Shown: one piece after another, positions 1 through 7,200 of the stretch
Position numbering within the stretch: position 1 is the first letter of the stretch
How the letters are laid out: every line of letters begins with the position of its first letter
Assembly (NCBI GenBank): GCA_946612175.1
Contig: CAMOEO010000106.1
Span: 1 to 9,060, forward strand
Reading direction: 5' to 3'
DNA length: 9,060 nucleotides
Origin: an uncultured Verrucomicrobiota bacterium
Lineage (GTDB): Bacteria > Verrucomicrobiota > Kiritimatiellia > RFP12 > UBA3636
Position numbers and translations under genes: made by a program
The notes under the pieces: model-generated
What the model was told of the DNA's origin: nothing
Seen by the model: only the letters and a program-made list of their open reading frames with translations
The model's database searches: none

Positions 1-1
1 C

Positions 2-73
2 CCGCCGCGGCCCTTCCGCGCCGCGCGCGACGGCCTCCGGATCGTCCTCGGCGCCCCTCGCCGCCCCTCCTGA
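2..73 (+). CDS. C-terminal tail of an upstream gene (partial)
   Basis: The window opens inside an open frame that ends at the TGA at 71-73. The 23 visible residues include the stretch RAARDGLRIVLGAP, and nearly every codon ends in G or C, as in the confirmed genes of this window. The hydrophobic DGLRIVLG run looks like a real protein C-terminus rather than random GC-rich sequence. Too little is present to identify a family. Other frames of this short stretch are also open or GC-biased, so this rests on codon pattern and residue plausibility only. Confidence 0.4.
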   Translation, partial: PPRPFRAARDGLRIVLGAPRRPS

Positions 74-85
74 GCCCTCCGCTCG

Positions 86-109
86 CGCCGCGGCGCGCGC
101 CCCGCGGCG
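86..109 (+). terminator. GC hairpin downstream of the partial gene, possible terminator
   Basis: A perfect 8-bp stem (CGCCGCGG at 86-93, CCGCGGCG at 102-109) with an 8-nt loop lies 12 nt after the stop at 73. No T-run follows it (the next bases are GGGTGCG). It is therefore not a canonical intrinsic terminator, and could be a pause or stabilising 3' structure, or chance in very GC-rich DNA. Confidence 0.3.
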
Positions 110-135
110 GGGGTGCGCGGGGAGGGGCGTTGGGA

Positions 136-151
136 TAGAATGGCCGGCATG
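136..151 (+). promoter_or_regulatory. TAGAAT -10 box 7 nt upstream of the start codon (leaderless-type start)
   Basis: TAGAAT at 136-141 is followed by 7 nt (GGCCGGC) and then ATG at 149. If TAGAAT acts as a -10 box, transcription would begin at or next to the ATG, giving a leaderless mRNA. The same arrangement, TAGAATGGTCGGCATG, precedes the GH3 gene on the other strand with one base different over 16. No convincing -35 is visible. A purine-rich GGGAGGGG at 119-126 could instead serve as a ribosome site for an alternative ATG at 140. Confidence 0.5.
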
Positions 152-868
152 ATTCCACGACTCATCGCCTTCGACCTCGACGGCACCCTCACCCAGCACA
201 AGACCCCGCTCTCCGCCGAGGCGCGCGGGGCGCTCGACGCGCTCCGCGCCCGGGGCGTCGCTCTCCTCATGGTCGGCGCCGGAAGCTGCGCGCGCATCGC
301 GCGGCAGATGGAGGAATACCCCATCGACATCCTCGGCAACTACGGCATGCAGCTCTCGCTCTGGGATCCCGCCACGCGGTCGCACCGCACCGTCCTCGAC
401 GAGCGCCGCCCCTGCGACCGCGAGGGCGTGCTGCGCCGCGCCGCCGCGTTCCGCGAGCGGCACGGCTTGACGGACTTCGCCGGGGAGAGCGTCGAGTTCC
501 ACGACTCGGGCGTCGTCACCTTCGCGCTGCTCGGCACCCGCGCGGCGCAGGCCGACAAGCTCGCGTTCGACCCCGACCGCGCCCGGCGCCGCGCGCTCTA
601 CGCCGAGGTCTGCGCGCTCTTCCCCGAGTTCAAGGTGTTCGTCGGCGGGTCGTCGTCCTTCGACATGGCCCCCGCGCCCTTCGACAAGGCCTACGCCCTC
701 GCGCGCCTCTGCGGGGAGCGCGGGATCGCGAAGGAGGACGTGCTCTACGTCGGCGACGACTACGGCCCCGGCGGCAACGACGAGTCCGTCCTCCTCGCCG
801 GCTTCCCCTTCCTGAAGATCGACGACTACCGCGACACCCCCGCGAAGCTGCTCTCCCTCCTCTCCTGA
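149..868 (+). CDS. HAD-superfamily phosphatase resembling eukaryotic-type phosphomannomutase
   Basis: This 239-residue cytoplasmic HAD protein starts MIPRLIAFDLDGTLT. D9 is the predicted nucleophile and D11 the acid/base. Motif II is VGAGS (42-46), the motif III lysine is K180, and the metal-binding loop is GDDYGPGGND (202-211). The order VGAGS, NYG, EFHDSG, GGSSSFD, DK, GDDYGPGGND follows eukaryotic phosphomannomutase (PMM1/PMM2, a HAD-IIB relative) by eye. However, the substrate-phosphate arginines of PMM2 (R123, R134, R141) appear as A111, H118 and T130. Mutase activity is therefore doubtful, and a sugar-phosphate phosphatase is as likely. The ATG at 149 was chosen because the protein begins directly at the first beta strand and has a TAGAAT box 7 nt upstream. 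ATG 140 and GTG 113 are in-frame alternatives. The next HAD gene lies 4 nt downstream, so the two probably form an operon. Confidence 0.85.
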   Translation: MIPRLIAFDLDGTLTQHKTPLSAEARGALDALRARGVALLMVGAGSCARIARQMEEYPIDILGNYGMQLSLWDPATRSHRTVLDERRPCDREGVLRRAAAFRERHGLTDFAGESVEFHDSGVVTFALLGTRAAQADKLAFDPDRARRRALYAEVCALFPEFKVFVGGSSSFDMAPAPFDKAYALARLCGERGIAKEDVLYVGDDYGPGGNDESVLLAGFPFLKIDDYRDTPAKLLSLLS

Positions 869-872
869 CGCC

Positions 873-1661
873 ATGCGCTCCCCCCGCGACATCGACCTCT
901 TCCTCCTCGACATGGACGGCACGATCTACCTCGGCGACCGTCTGTTCGACTGCACCCGCCCGTTTCTCGAAACGGTCCGGGCGCAGGGGAGGCGCTACCT
1001 GTTCCTGACGAACAACTCCTCGAAGGACCGCACGGCCTACGTCGCCAAGCTCGGGCGGCTCGGCATCGACGCGGCGCCGGACGACGTCTTCACCTCCGGC
1101 GAGGCGACGACGCGCCTGCTGCTCGGGCGGATGCCCGGCGCGGCCGTGGCGGTGTTCGGGATGCCGACGCTGGAGCGCGAGTTCCGCGAGGCGGGCTTCC
1201 GGCTCGTCGAGCGCGATCCGGACGTCGTCGTGCTCGGCTTCGACCAGGCGTTCGACTACGCGAAGATGACGCGCCTGTGCGACCTCGTGCGCGAGGGCCG
1301 GCCCTACGTCGCCACGCACCCGGACTTCAACTGCCCGGTCGACGGCGGCTTCATCCCGGACATCGGCGCCGTCATCGCCTACGTGAAGGCCTCGACCGGG
1401 CGCGAGCCGGACGAGGTCGTCGGCAAGCCGCACGCCGGCATCGTCGACGCCATCGTCGCCAAGTACGGCGTCCCGAAGGAGCGCCTGTGCATGGTCGGCG
1501 ACCGCCTCTACACCGACATCGCGCTCGGCGCCGAGGCGGGCATCGCGACGGCGCTCGTCCTCTCCGGCGAGACGTCCGCCGCGGACGCCGCCGCCTCGCC
1601 GCACCGGCCCACCTGGACCTTCGACGACCTCGGCGGCCTGCGCGCCGCGCTGCTCGCATAG
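873..1661 (+). CDS. HAD-IIA family phosphatase (NagD / p-nitrophenyl phosphatase-like)
   Basis: This 262-residue protein is full length for the HAD-IIA (NagD-like) family. The catalytic loop is LLDMDGTIYLG, with nucleophile D13 and acid/base D15. Motif II is LTNNSS (45-50), with the family-typical ATHPDFNCP cap segment at 147-155. The motif III lysine is K185 in VVGKPH, and the metal loop is MVGDRLYTDI with D210 and D215. Family members remove phosphate from small substrates such as sugar phosphates, nucleotides or phosphoglycolate. The exact substrate cannot be read from the sequence. The ATG lies 4 nt after the stop of the PMM-like HAD gene, and a CT-rich stretch without any Shine-Dalgarno sequence precedes it. 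Translation is therefore probably coupled to the upstream gene. The gene converges on the GH3 gene, 61 nt away. Confidence 0.92.
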   Translation: MRSPRDIDLFLLDMDGTIYLGDRLFDCTRPFLETVRAQGRRYLFLTNNSSKDRTAYVAKLGRLGIDAAPDDVFTSGEATTRLLLGRMPGAAVAVFGMPTLEREFREAGFRLVERDPDVVVLGFDQAFDYAKMTRLCDLVREGRPYVATHPDFNCPVDGGFIPDIGAVIAYVKASTGREPDEVVGKPHAGIVDAIVAKYGVPKERLCMVGDRLYTDIALGAEAGIATALVLSGETSAADAAASPHRPTWTFDDLGGLRAALLA

Positions 1662-1689
1662 CGCGCCGTTCGAACGGGCGCGCCCGCGG

Positions 1690-1714
1690 AAGAATCGGCG
1701 CGCGCGGCGCGCCG
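1690..1714 (-). terminator. weak terminator candidate downstream of GH3
   Basis: On the minus strand, just past the GH3 stop, a 7-bp GC stem (CGGCGCG / CGCGCCG, 1714-1708 with 1702-1696, 5-nt loop) is followed by ATTCTT. The U-tract is short and interrupted. It sits in the 61-nt gap between two convergent genes, where a terminator is expected. The same gap also contains the palindrome GTTCGAAC (1668-1675) with GC flanks, which could end transcripts from the other side. Confidence 0.35.
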
Positions 1715-1722
1715 CCGCCGCG

Positions 1723-3993
1723 CTACTCCGCGACGAACTCCGCGGAGGCGCGGAGCGAGGCGGAGAGCACGAAGGCGCCCGGCTCGAAGCGGCGGGTGCC
1801 GTCGGGCCGCATGGCGGCGAGGTCCTTGCGGGAGAGCGCGATCCGGACGGTCTTCGCCTCGCCGGGGGCGAGGTCGACCTTCTCGAAGCCGACGACGCGG
1901 CGCACGGGCTGCGTGCTCGTCGCCTCCGGGTCGGAGAGATACCAGATCACCGTCTCGGCGCCTTGCCGCCCGCCGGTGTTCCGGACCGTCACGGACGCCG
2001 AAACGAAGGCCGCAGGTCGCGGGTCCCGGGCCACAGGCCGGACTTGCGACTTGCGTCCCGCGACTTGCGTCCTGCGGCTTGCGACCTTGACCTTGCCGTA
2101 CTCGAACGTCGTGTAGGAGAGGCCGAAGCCGAACGGTAGCCACGGGTCGTTCTCGGAGGGGCGGTCGAGGTAGTCGAAGAGGTCCTCGCGGTTGCGGGGC
2201 TGCGCGTTGTAGAAGACCGGGATCTGCCCGACGGCGCGCGGGAAGGTCATCGCGAGGCGGCCGGAGGGGTTCGCGGCGCCGGTCACGAGCTCCCACGCGG
2301 CCTGCGCGGCGCGCGAGCCGCCCTGCCAGAGGTAGAGGATCGCGTCGAGCTTCGCGGCGGTCTCGGGGAAGGCGAGGGGGCGCCCGGCGGCGACGAGGCC
2401 GACGAGCGGCTTGCCCGTCTGCGCGAGGGCGTCGACGAGCGCCACCTGCGCGGGCGAGAGGCGGATGTCGCGGCGCGACTTGTTCTCGCCCGAGAGCCAG
2501 CCGGGCTCGCCGAGCGCGACGACGACGACGTCCGCCGCCCGCGCCGCGCGGACGGCGCGGGCGATCGCGGCGCGGTCCGGAGGCAGCCCCGGGTCGAGGA
2601 TCGAGCCCTCGACGAAGTCGACGGTCGCGAGCCGCGGAGCGCCCTCGGGCGGGAGCGCGCAGCCGGGGGCGTAGTCGATCTTCGCGTTCGGGAAGAAGCG
2701 CGCGGCCTCGTCCCGGAGCGACGGCGTCTCCTCGTGGTTCTTCGCGCACATCGCCGCCCACGTGCCGACGAGCGCGGGGCAGTCGTCCGCCGCCGGGCCG
2801 ACGAGCGCGAGGCGCCGCACCTTCGCCGCGTCGAGCGGGAGCAGGCCCCTCTCGTTCTTGAGCAGGACGGCGCACCCGCGCGCGCACTCGGCCGCGAGGT
2901 CGAGGTCGGCGGGCAGGCGGCAGGTCTTTTCGCGCGGAAGCTCGGGGACGTAGGGGCGCTCGAAGAGGCCGCACTCGAACTTGACGCGCAGGACGCGCGC
3001 CACCGCCTCGTCCAGGACGCGGCGCGGAAGGCGGCCGGCGCGGACGAGGTCCGGGATGTTGCGGTAGACGTCGTCCGACATGTCCATGTCGTTGCCCGCG
3101 CCGAGCGCCGCGAGCGTCTGCCGCGCGGGGTCGGCCGTGAAGCGCTGGATGCGCATCTGCGTGACGGCGCCCCAGTCCGAGACGACGAAGCCGTCGAAGC
3201 CCCATTCGCCGCGGAGCGTGTCCGTGAGCAGGCCGCGGTGCGCGACGGCGGGCGTCCCGTTCACGCAGTTGAACGAGCTCATGACCGTCCGCGCGCCGGC
3301 GCGCACGCCGGCCTCGAACGGCGGCAGGTACCACTCGCGCAGGGCGCGCGGCGAGATGTCGGTGTAGGAGTAGTCGCGCCCTCCCTCGCAGGCGGAGTAG
3401 CCGCAGAAGTGCTTGAGGCACGCGGCGACGCGGCCCGGCCCGCGCAGTTGCGCGGGGGTGCGGCCCTGGTAGCCGCGGACGGAGGCCGCCGCGAAGCGCC
3501 CGTTCGTGAAGGGGTCCTCGCCGAAGCCCTCGACGTTGCGGCCCCAGCGCGGGTCGTGGCCGACCTCCACCATCGGGGCGAACGTCCAGTCCACGCCGCC
3601 GTCGGCCCAGCATTCGCGCGCCGCGACGCGGCAGGCCCTCTCCGTGAGCGACGGGTCGAACGAGCAGGCCTGCGCGAGCGGGACGGGGAAGCCCGTGCGC
3701 CAGCCGTGGACGACGTCGTAGCCCCAGAGGATCGGGATGCCGAGGCGCGTCCCCTCGACGGCCATGCGCTGGAACGCGTTGCGCGCGGCGGCGCCGCCGG
3801 TGAAGGAGAGGATCGAGCCGACCGTCGGGTCGAACGGATGGTCGGGGCCGACGTTGTTCGGGTTGGTGTCGCGCCCGATCGGGTGCTGGATCAGCTGCGC
3901 GGCCTTCTCCTCGAGCGTCATGCGGCGCAGGAGATCGCGCACGCGCGCCTCGACGGGCTTTTTCGGGTTCTTGTAGGCGGGTGTGGCTTTCAT
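1723..3993 (-). CDS. Glycoside hydrolase family 3 beta-glucosidase-like enzyme
   Basis: This 756-residue GH3 enzyme is of the BglX type. The TIM-barrel domain (about 14-345) contains GYDVVHG (91-97), HDPRWGRNVEGFGEDP (146-161), KHF (194-196) and the nucleophile loop VVSDWG, where D273 is the predicted catalytic nucleophile. The second alpha/beta domain (about 372-585) carries SGENKSR with E503 as likely acid/base. The FGFGLSYTTF motif (621-630) leads into a C-terminal fibronectin III-like domain. Such enzymes release terminal beta-D-glucosyl or beta-xylosyl units from oligosaccharides; the specificity here is unknown. No signal peptide is visible from the chosen start, so a cytoplasmic location is likely. 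The ATG at 3993 was chosen over longer forms because TAGAAT lies 7 nt upstream and conserved GH3 sequence begins soon after. Residues about 639-663 are encoded by a heptamer repeat array and look like an insertion in the linker. Confidence 0.95.
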   Translation of the reverse strand: MKATPAYKNPKKPVEARVRDLLRRMTLEEKAAQLIQHPIGRDTNPNNVGPDHPFDPTVGSILSFTGGAAARNAFQRMAVEGTRLGIPILWGYDVVHGWRTGFPVPLAQACSFDPSLTERACRVAARECWADGGVDWTFAPMVEVGHDPRWGRNVEGFGEDPFTNGRFAAASVRGYQGRTPAQLRGPGRVAACLKHFCGYSACEGGRDYSYTDISPRALREWYLPPFEAGVRAGARTVMSSFNCVNGTPAVAHRGLLTDTLRGEWGFDGFVVSDWGAVTQMRIQRFTADPARQTLAALGAGNDMDMSDDVYRNIPDLVRAGRLPRRVLDEAVARVLRVKFECGLFERPYVPELPREKTCRLPADLDLAAECARGCAVLLKNERGLLPLDAAKVRRLALVGPAADDCPALVGTWAAMCAKNHEETPSLRDEAARFFPNAKIDYAPGCALPPEGAPRLATVDFVEGSILDPGLPPDRAAIARAVRAARAADVVVVALGEPGWLSGENKSRRDIRLSPAQVALVDALAQTGKPLVGLVAAGRPLAFPETAAKLDAILYLWQGGSRAAQAAWELVTGAANPSGRLAMTFPRAVGQIPVFYNAQPRNREDLFDYLDRPSENDPWLPFGFGLSYTTFEYGKVKVASRRTQVAGRKSQVRPVARDPRPAAFVSASVTVRNTGGRQGAETVIWYLSDPEATSTQPVRRVVGFEKVDLAPGEAKTVRIALSRKDLAAMRPDGTRRFEPGAFVLSASLRASAEFVAE
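2007..2083. repeat. degenerate 7-nt tandem repeat array inside the GH3 gene
   Basis: Eleven consecutive heptamers can be read on the plus strand. They are AGGCCGC, AGGTCGC, GGGTCCC, GGGCCAC, AGGCCGG, ACTTGCG, ACTTGCG, TCCCGCG, ACTTGCG, TCCTGCG, GCTTGCG. They are followed by a hexamer duplication ACCTTGACCTTG (2084-2095). The left half has an AGGYCGC-like consensus and the right half an ACTTGCG-like one. On the minus strand the array is translated within GH3. Because 7 is not a multiple of 3, it yields a 7-residue peptide period (ASRRTQV, AGRKSQV, RPVARDP). Confidence 0.85.
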
Positions 3994-4000
3994 GCCGACC

Positions 4001-4009
4001 ATTCTAGCA
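4001..4009 (-). promoter_or_regulatory. Extended -10 box (TGC-TAGAAT) of the GH3 gene, leaderless-type
   Basis: On the minus strand TGCTAGAAT runs from 4009 to 4001. It is followed by GGTCGGC and the ATG at 3993, so a start 7-8 nt after the hexamer would fall on the initiation codon. No Shine-Dalgarno sequence is present upstream of the ATG. The upstream TTTCCT at the -35 position (17-nt spacer) is a poor match to TTGACA, consistent with the TG extension compensating. The match to the box upstream of the first HAD gene supports function. Confidence 0.55.
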
Positions 4010-4112
4010 CAAATCGCCCCCGGAGGAAACCGCGCGATTCGGGGCGGGTCCGGCCGGGTCAAGGAAGCATGCCAGCCCTTAGAAACCGCACTGAGGCAGA
4101 CAAAAAAAAGGA

Positions 4113-4142
4113 TTGACAGGGGAGGGGAAGAGATGCTACCCT
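4113..4142 (+). promoter_or_regulatory. sigma70-like promoter of the surface protein gene
   Basis: A perfect TTGACA (-35) at 4113-4118 is separated by 18 nt from TACCCT at 4137-4142. The -10 is preceded by TGC, giving an extended -10 (TGCTACCCT). Directly upstream is an A8 tract (4102-4109) that could act as an UP element. Transcription would start near 4149, leaving a leader of about 70 nt before the ATG at 4218. The TTG of the -35 box is in frame with the gene, but it is not the start codon. Confidence 0.7.
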
Positions 4143-4148
4143 CCGCGG

Positions 4149-4217
4149 CAAAGGGATCCTCCTATCGGCGGCGGAGTCCGCCCGGGGGCCCCGCCATCAA
4201 AACAATACGAAAAACAC
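4149..4217 (+). promoter_or_regulatory. structured 5' UTR with anti-Shine-Dalgarno-like segment
   Basis: The leader contains GGATCCTCCTAT (4154-4165), which resembles the 3' end of 16S rRNA around the anti-Shine-Dalgarno. A hairpin follows (GGCGG 4170-4174 with CCGCC 4178-4182), then the palindrome GGGGCCCC (4185-4192), then an unstructured A-rich run (AAAACAATACGAAAAACAC) up to the ATG. No Shine-Dalgarno is present. Translation probably relies on the A-rich unstructured start region, as is common in Bacteroidota and some PVC bacteria. No known riboswitch is recognisable. Confidence 0.4.
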
Positions 4218-7200
4218 ATGAAAACAACGTTTTCCGCGTTATGGGGAGGGGCGTGTGCCGCGCTTCTCCTCCTCGCCCCGCTCGCTCAGGCGGCGCCGAC
4301 GGCCGAAATCATCTCGTCCGCCTCGCTGGCGACCTACCGCAACTCCTCCGGCACCGAGATGAATCCTTGGGGCGGAGGTTCCGGAATCGGCTGGCTGTTC
4401 GACGGCAACTTCAGCAACGGAACCTACACGCCTCGCGGCAACGGCAACGGGGACTACATCCTTCTGGATTTCTCCGGCCAGCAGGATTCGGGATACGAGC
4501 CCGGCTACTTCATCACCGAGATCAAGATCGGCCAGGTCAACTCGTTCAACTATTCGCTCTACACCTCGACGGACGGCACGGACTGGACGGCCGTCCCCAA
4601 CGCGACGGGCGTCTCGCTCGTCGGCACGGCCACCTACGCCGTGAACGCGCAGGCCACCTACGCCAAGCTCGTCCTCGACGCCAACGGCGGCTGGACCGAT
4701 AACATCGCCGAATTCCAGGTCTGGGGATACAAGAAGGCCGTCCCGCAGGTCGTCTCCTCCGCCTCCATCTGCAAGTTCTACAAGTCGAACGGCACCATGA
4801 CCGGAAACAACGGCACCGACGCCTTCGGCGGCGGCACGGGAGTCAACAACCTGTTCAACAACAACTTTACGGATGACGTGTATATCGGCCCGAACGGGCG
4901 CCTTGACAACGGCGGCTACTTCATCCTCGACTTCACGCAGAGCGGGACCATGCCCGAGGACGGGTGGCACATCACGGAGATCGCGGCCGGAAACAAGGCC
5001 GCCACCGCCCCGTATTCGCTCTACTACTCCATGGACGGCTCCACGTGGACGGAAGTGCCCGACGCCCAGAATGTGTCCACCACGGGGAAGCTGACCTTCA
5101 ATGTGAACGACACGGCCAAATACGTGAAGTGCGTGTTCGTGAAGGTCGGCGGCTGGTCGGCGTCGTTCAACGAGATCCGGGTCTGGGCCCTCGATCCGGC
5201 CGATGTCGCCTGCACCCACCCGTCCTACACGGAATGGACGCTGGTCGCGGGATCCGGCTCCTGCACCACCCGCGCGCAGGACCACTGCTTCTGCACGGTT
5301 TGCGGCGAGGAGTTCTTCCGCGACGGCGAACCGCTCGGACACGACTTCGTGGGCACCGTCGTCACGCCCGGCACCGCCAGCAGCTACGGCTCCGGCTCGC
5401 TCACCTGCTCGCGTTGCGGCTTCCACATCGACATGGTCGAGCCGATCAACCTGATCACCACGAAGGTCGACGGCGCAATGATCGGCGGCGTGGCCGTTTC
5501 GGGACAGGTCAACTTCACCGACCTCACCGTCACCTCCACCGGCAACGGCGCGGACGAACCAAATCCAAACAACAACTGGGGCGTGAATCCGGCGGCCCTC
5601 TATAACGGCAACTGGACCTTTGGATGGAAGGACTACTGGTATTCCGCCTCGGGCCGCGACCCCTCCCCGCACGTGGACTTCAAGTTCGCCACGACGATCG
5701 ACCTCGCGAAGATTGACATCTCGTTGCGCAACGAAGCCCATCAGACGGTGTTCTACTCCTATGACGAGGCCACCGACACCGAAACCGAAATCGGCCGCAT
5801 CGTCATTTCGGAACCGGATCCCACGATCACCGGAGACAACGGGTACGTCACGACGATTCGTTTCTACGAGACGCCCGTGAGCCATCTGCGCGTCCGCCAG
5901 TGGAACGCCGCCGGGACGGCCCTGCGCCAGATGCAGATTTCCGAGATACATCCCTACGGGACTGTCACCGGCTGCGGCATGCTCCATCCCGCCGTCGTCG
6001 TGAACGAGGTTCACGGATTCTCCACTATCGCCGACGCCGTGGCCTTCATTGAGGAAGGCGTGCCCGCGACCGTGGTGCTGGCAACGAACCTTGTCGAGGA
6101 CGTCGTCATCCCGGCCGGGAAAGACGTCACGCTCGACCTTGACGGCCACAGCATCACGAACATCGCCTCCGACACGATCTCCGTGTACGGCACGCTGACG
6201 ATCACCGACACCATCGGCGGCGGTGAAATCGTCTCCGCGCTGCCCGCGAAGGCCGACCTCGTGAACTACCCGACCGGCACGGTCACGATCCAGGGCGGCT
6301 CGTTCGCCGTTCCGGACAACGCGACCTACTACAACATCAAGAACATGGGCGCGATGACCATCGGCGGCAACGCCACGGTCCTCTCCCGCGTGAGCACGGC
6401 CTCGACGCTGATCGCCAACGGCTGGTACGGCAACGCAACCACCGATCGCGGCACGACCGGGCAGGCGAACACCGCCATCCTCACGATCAACGGCGGCACG
6501 TTCGATGGCGGCAAGAACGTCGTGAAGAACGACGACTACGGCATCCTCACGATCAACGGCGGCACCTTCCGGAACATCTCCGAGAACGACGCCGTGATCA
6601 TGAACTGGCACGAGACCACGATCACCGGCGGCACCTTCACCGGCGCCACGAAGGTCCTCGTGAACGGGTCCTACGGCGCCAATTCCGCGGACAAGGGCGT
6701 GATGACCGTCAGCGGCGGCACCTTCACCGCGACCGCCGAGGGCGGCACGCTCTTCGGCTACGGTCTCGAAGGCGGCCACATGGCCGACGCGGTCATCACC
6801 GTCACCGGCGGCACGTTCTCCGGCGCCATCCAGGGCCTCCGCGACAACGATGGAACCTACGGCTTCGCCTATGTCTCCGGCGGCACGTTCGACGAGGCGG
6901 TTCCCCAAATCTACTGCGCCGCGGGCTTCGCCCCGACGGCGCAGGACGAGAACGGCAAGTACACGGTGAAGCCCGTCTGGACGGTGACGTTCGTCAACGA
7001 GAAGGGCGAGGCGCCCGCGGCGCAGGTCCTCGACGTGATCGAGGGGCAGGACGCCTTTGCGACGGAGCCTGACCCGGCCCCGGCGGCGGAGGGCTTCACG
7101 TTCCTCGGCTGGTTCGCCCCGGAGGCGGAAACCGCGTTCGACTTCACGAACACCGCGGTCACGGGCGACCTCACGCTCACCGCCGCATGGGAGGAAGTGG

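Noticed and set aside
1508..3613. 701-codon minus-strand frame overlapping GH3
   Set aside because: It is an R/P/A-rich shadow of the GH3 frame, spans into the convergent HAD gene and has no recognisable motif.
3994..4062. Signal peptide on a longer GH3 form
   Set aside because: The upstream residues are proline- and arginine-rich without a hydrophobic core, and the region contains the -10 box.
2734..4116. 460-codon plus-strand frame opposite GH3
   Set aside because: It is an antisense shadow with biased composition and no domain; the GH3 catalytic motifs lie on the other strand.
4113..4217. N-terminal extension of the surface protein from TTG 4113
   Set aside because: That TTG is part of the TTGACA -35 box, and the signal peptide begins exactly at ATG 4218.
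6288..6890. CRISPR-like periodic repeats
   Set aside because: The repeats are in-frame coding copies of x-I-x-GGTF beta-helix turns with irregular spacing and no spacer/repeat structure.
4239..6908. 889-codon open frame antisense to the surface protein
   Set aside because: It is a GC-bias shadow. The plus-strand frame has a signal peptide, recognisable domains, a promoter and a terminator, while the antisense product is low-complexity V/G/R/D-rich with no domain.
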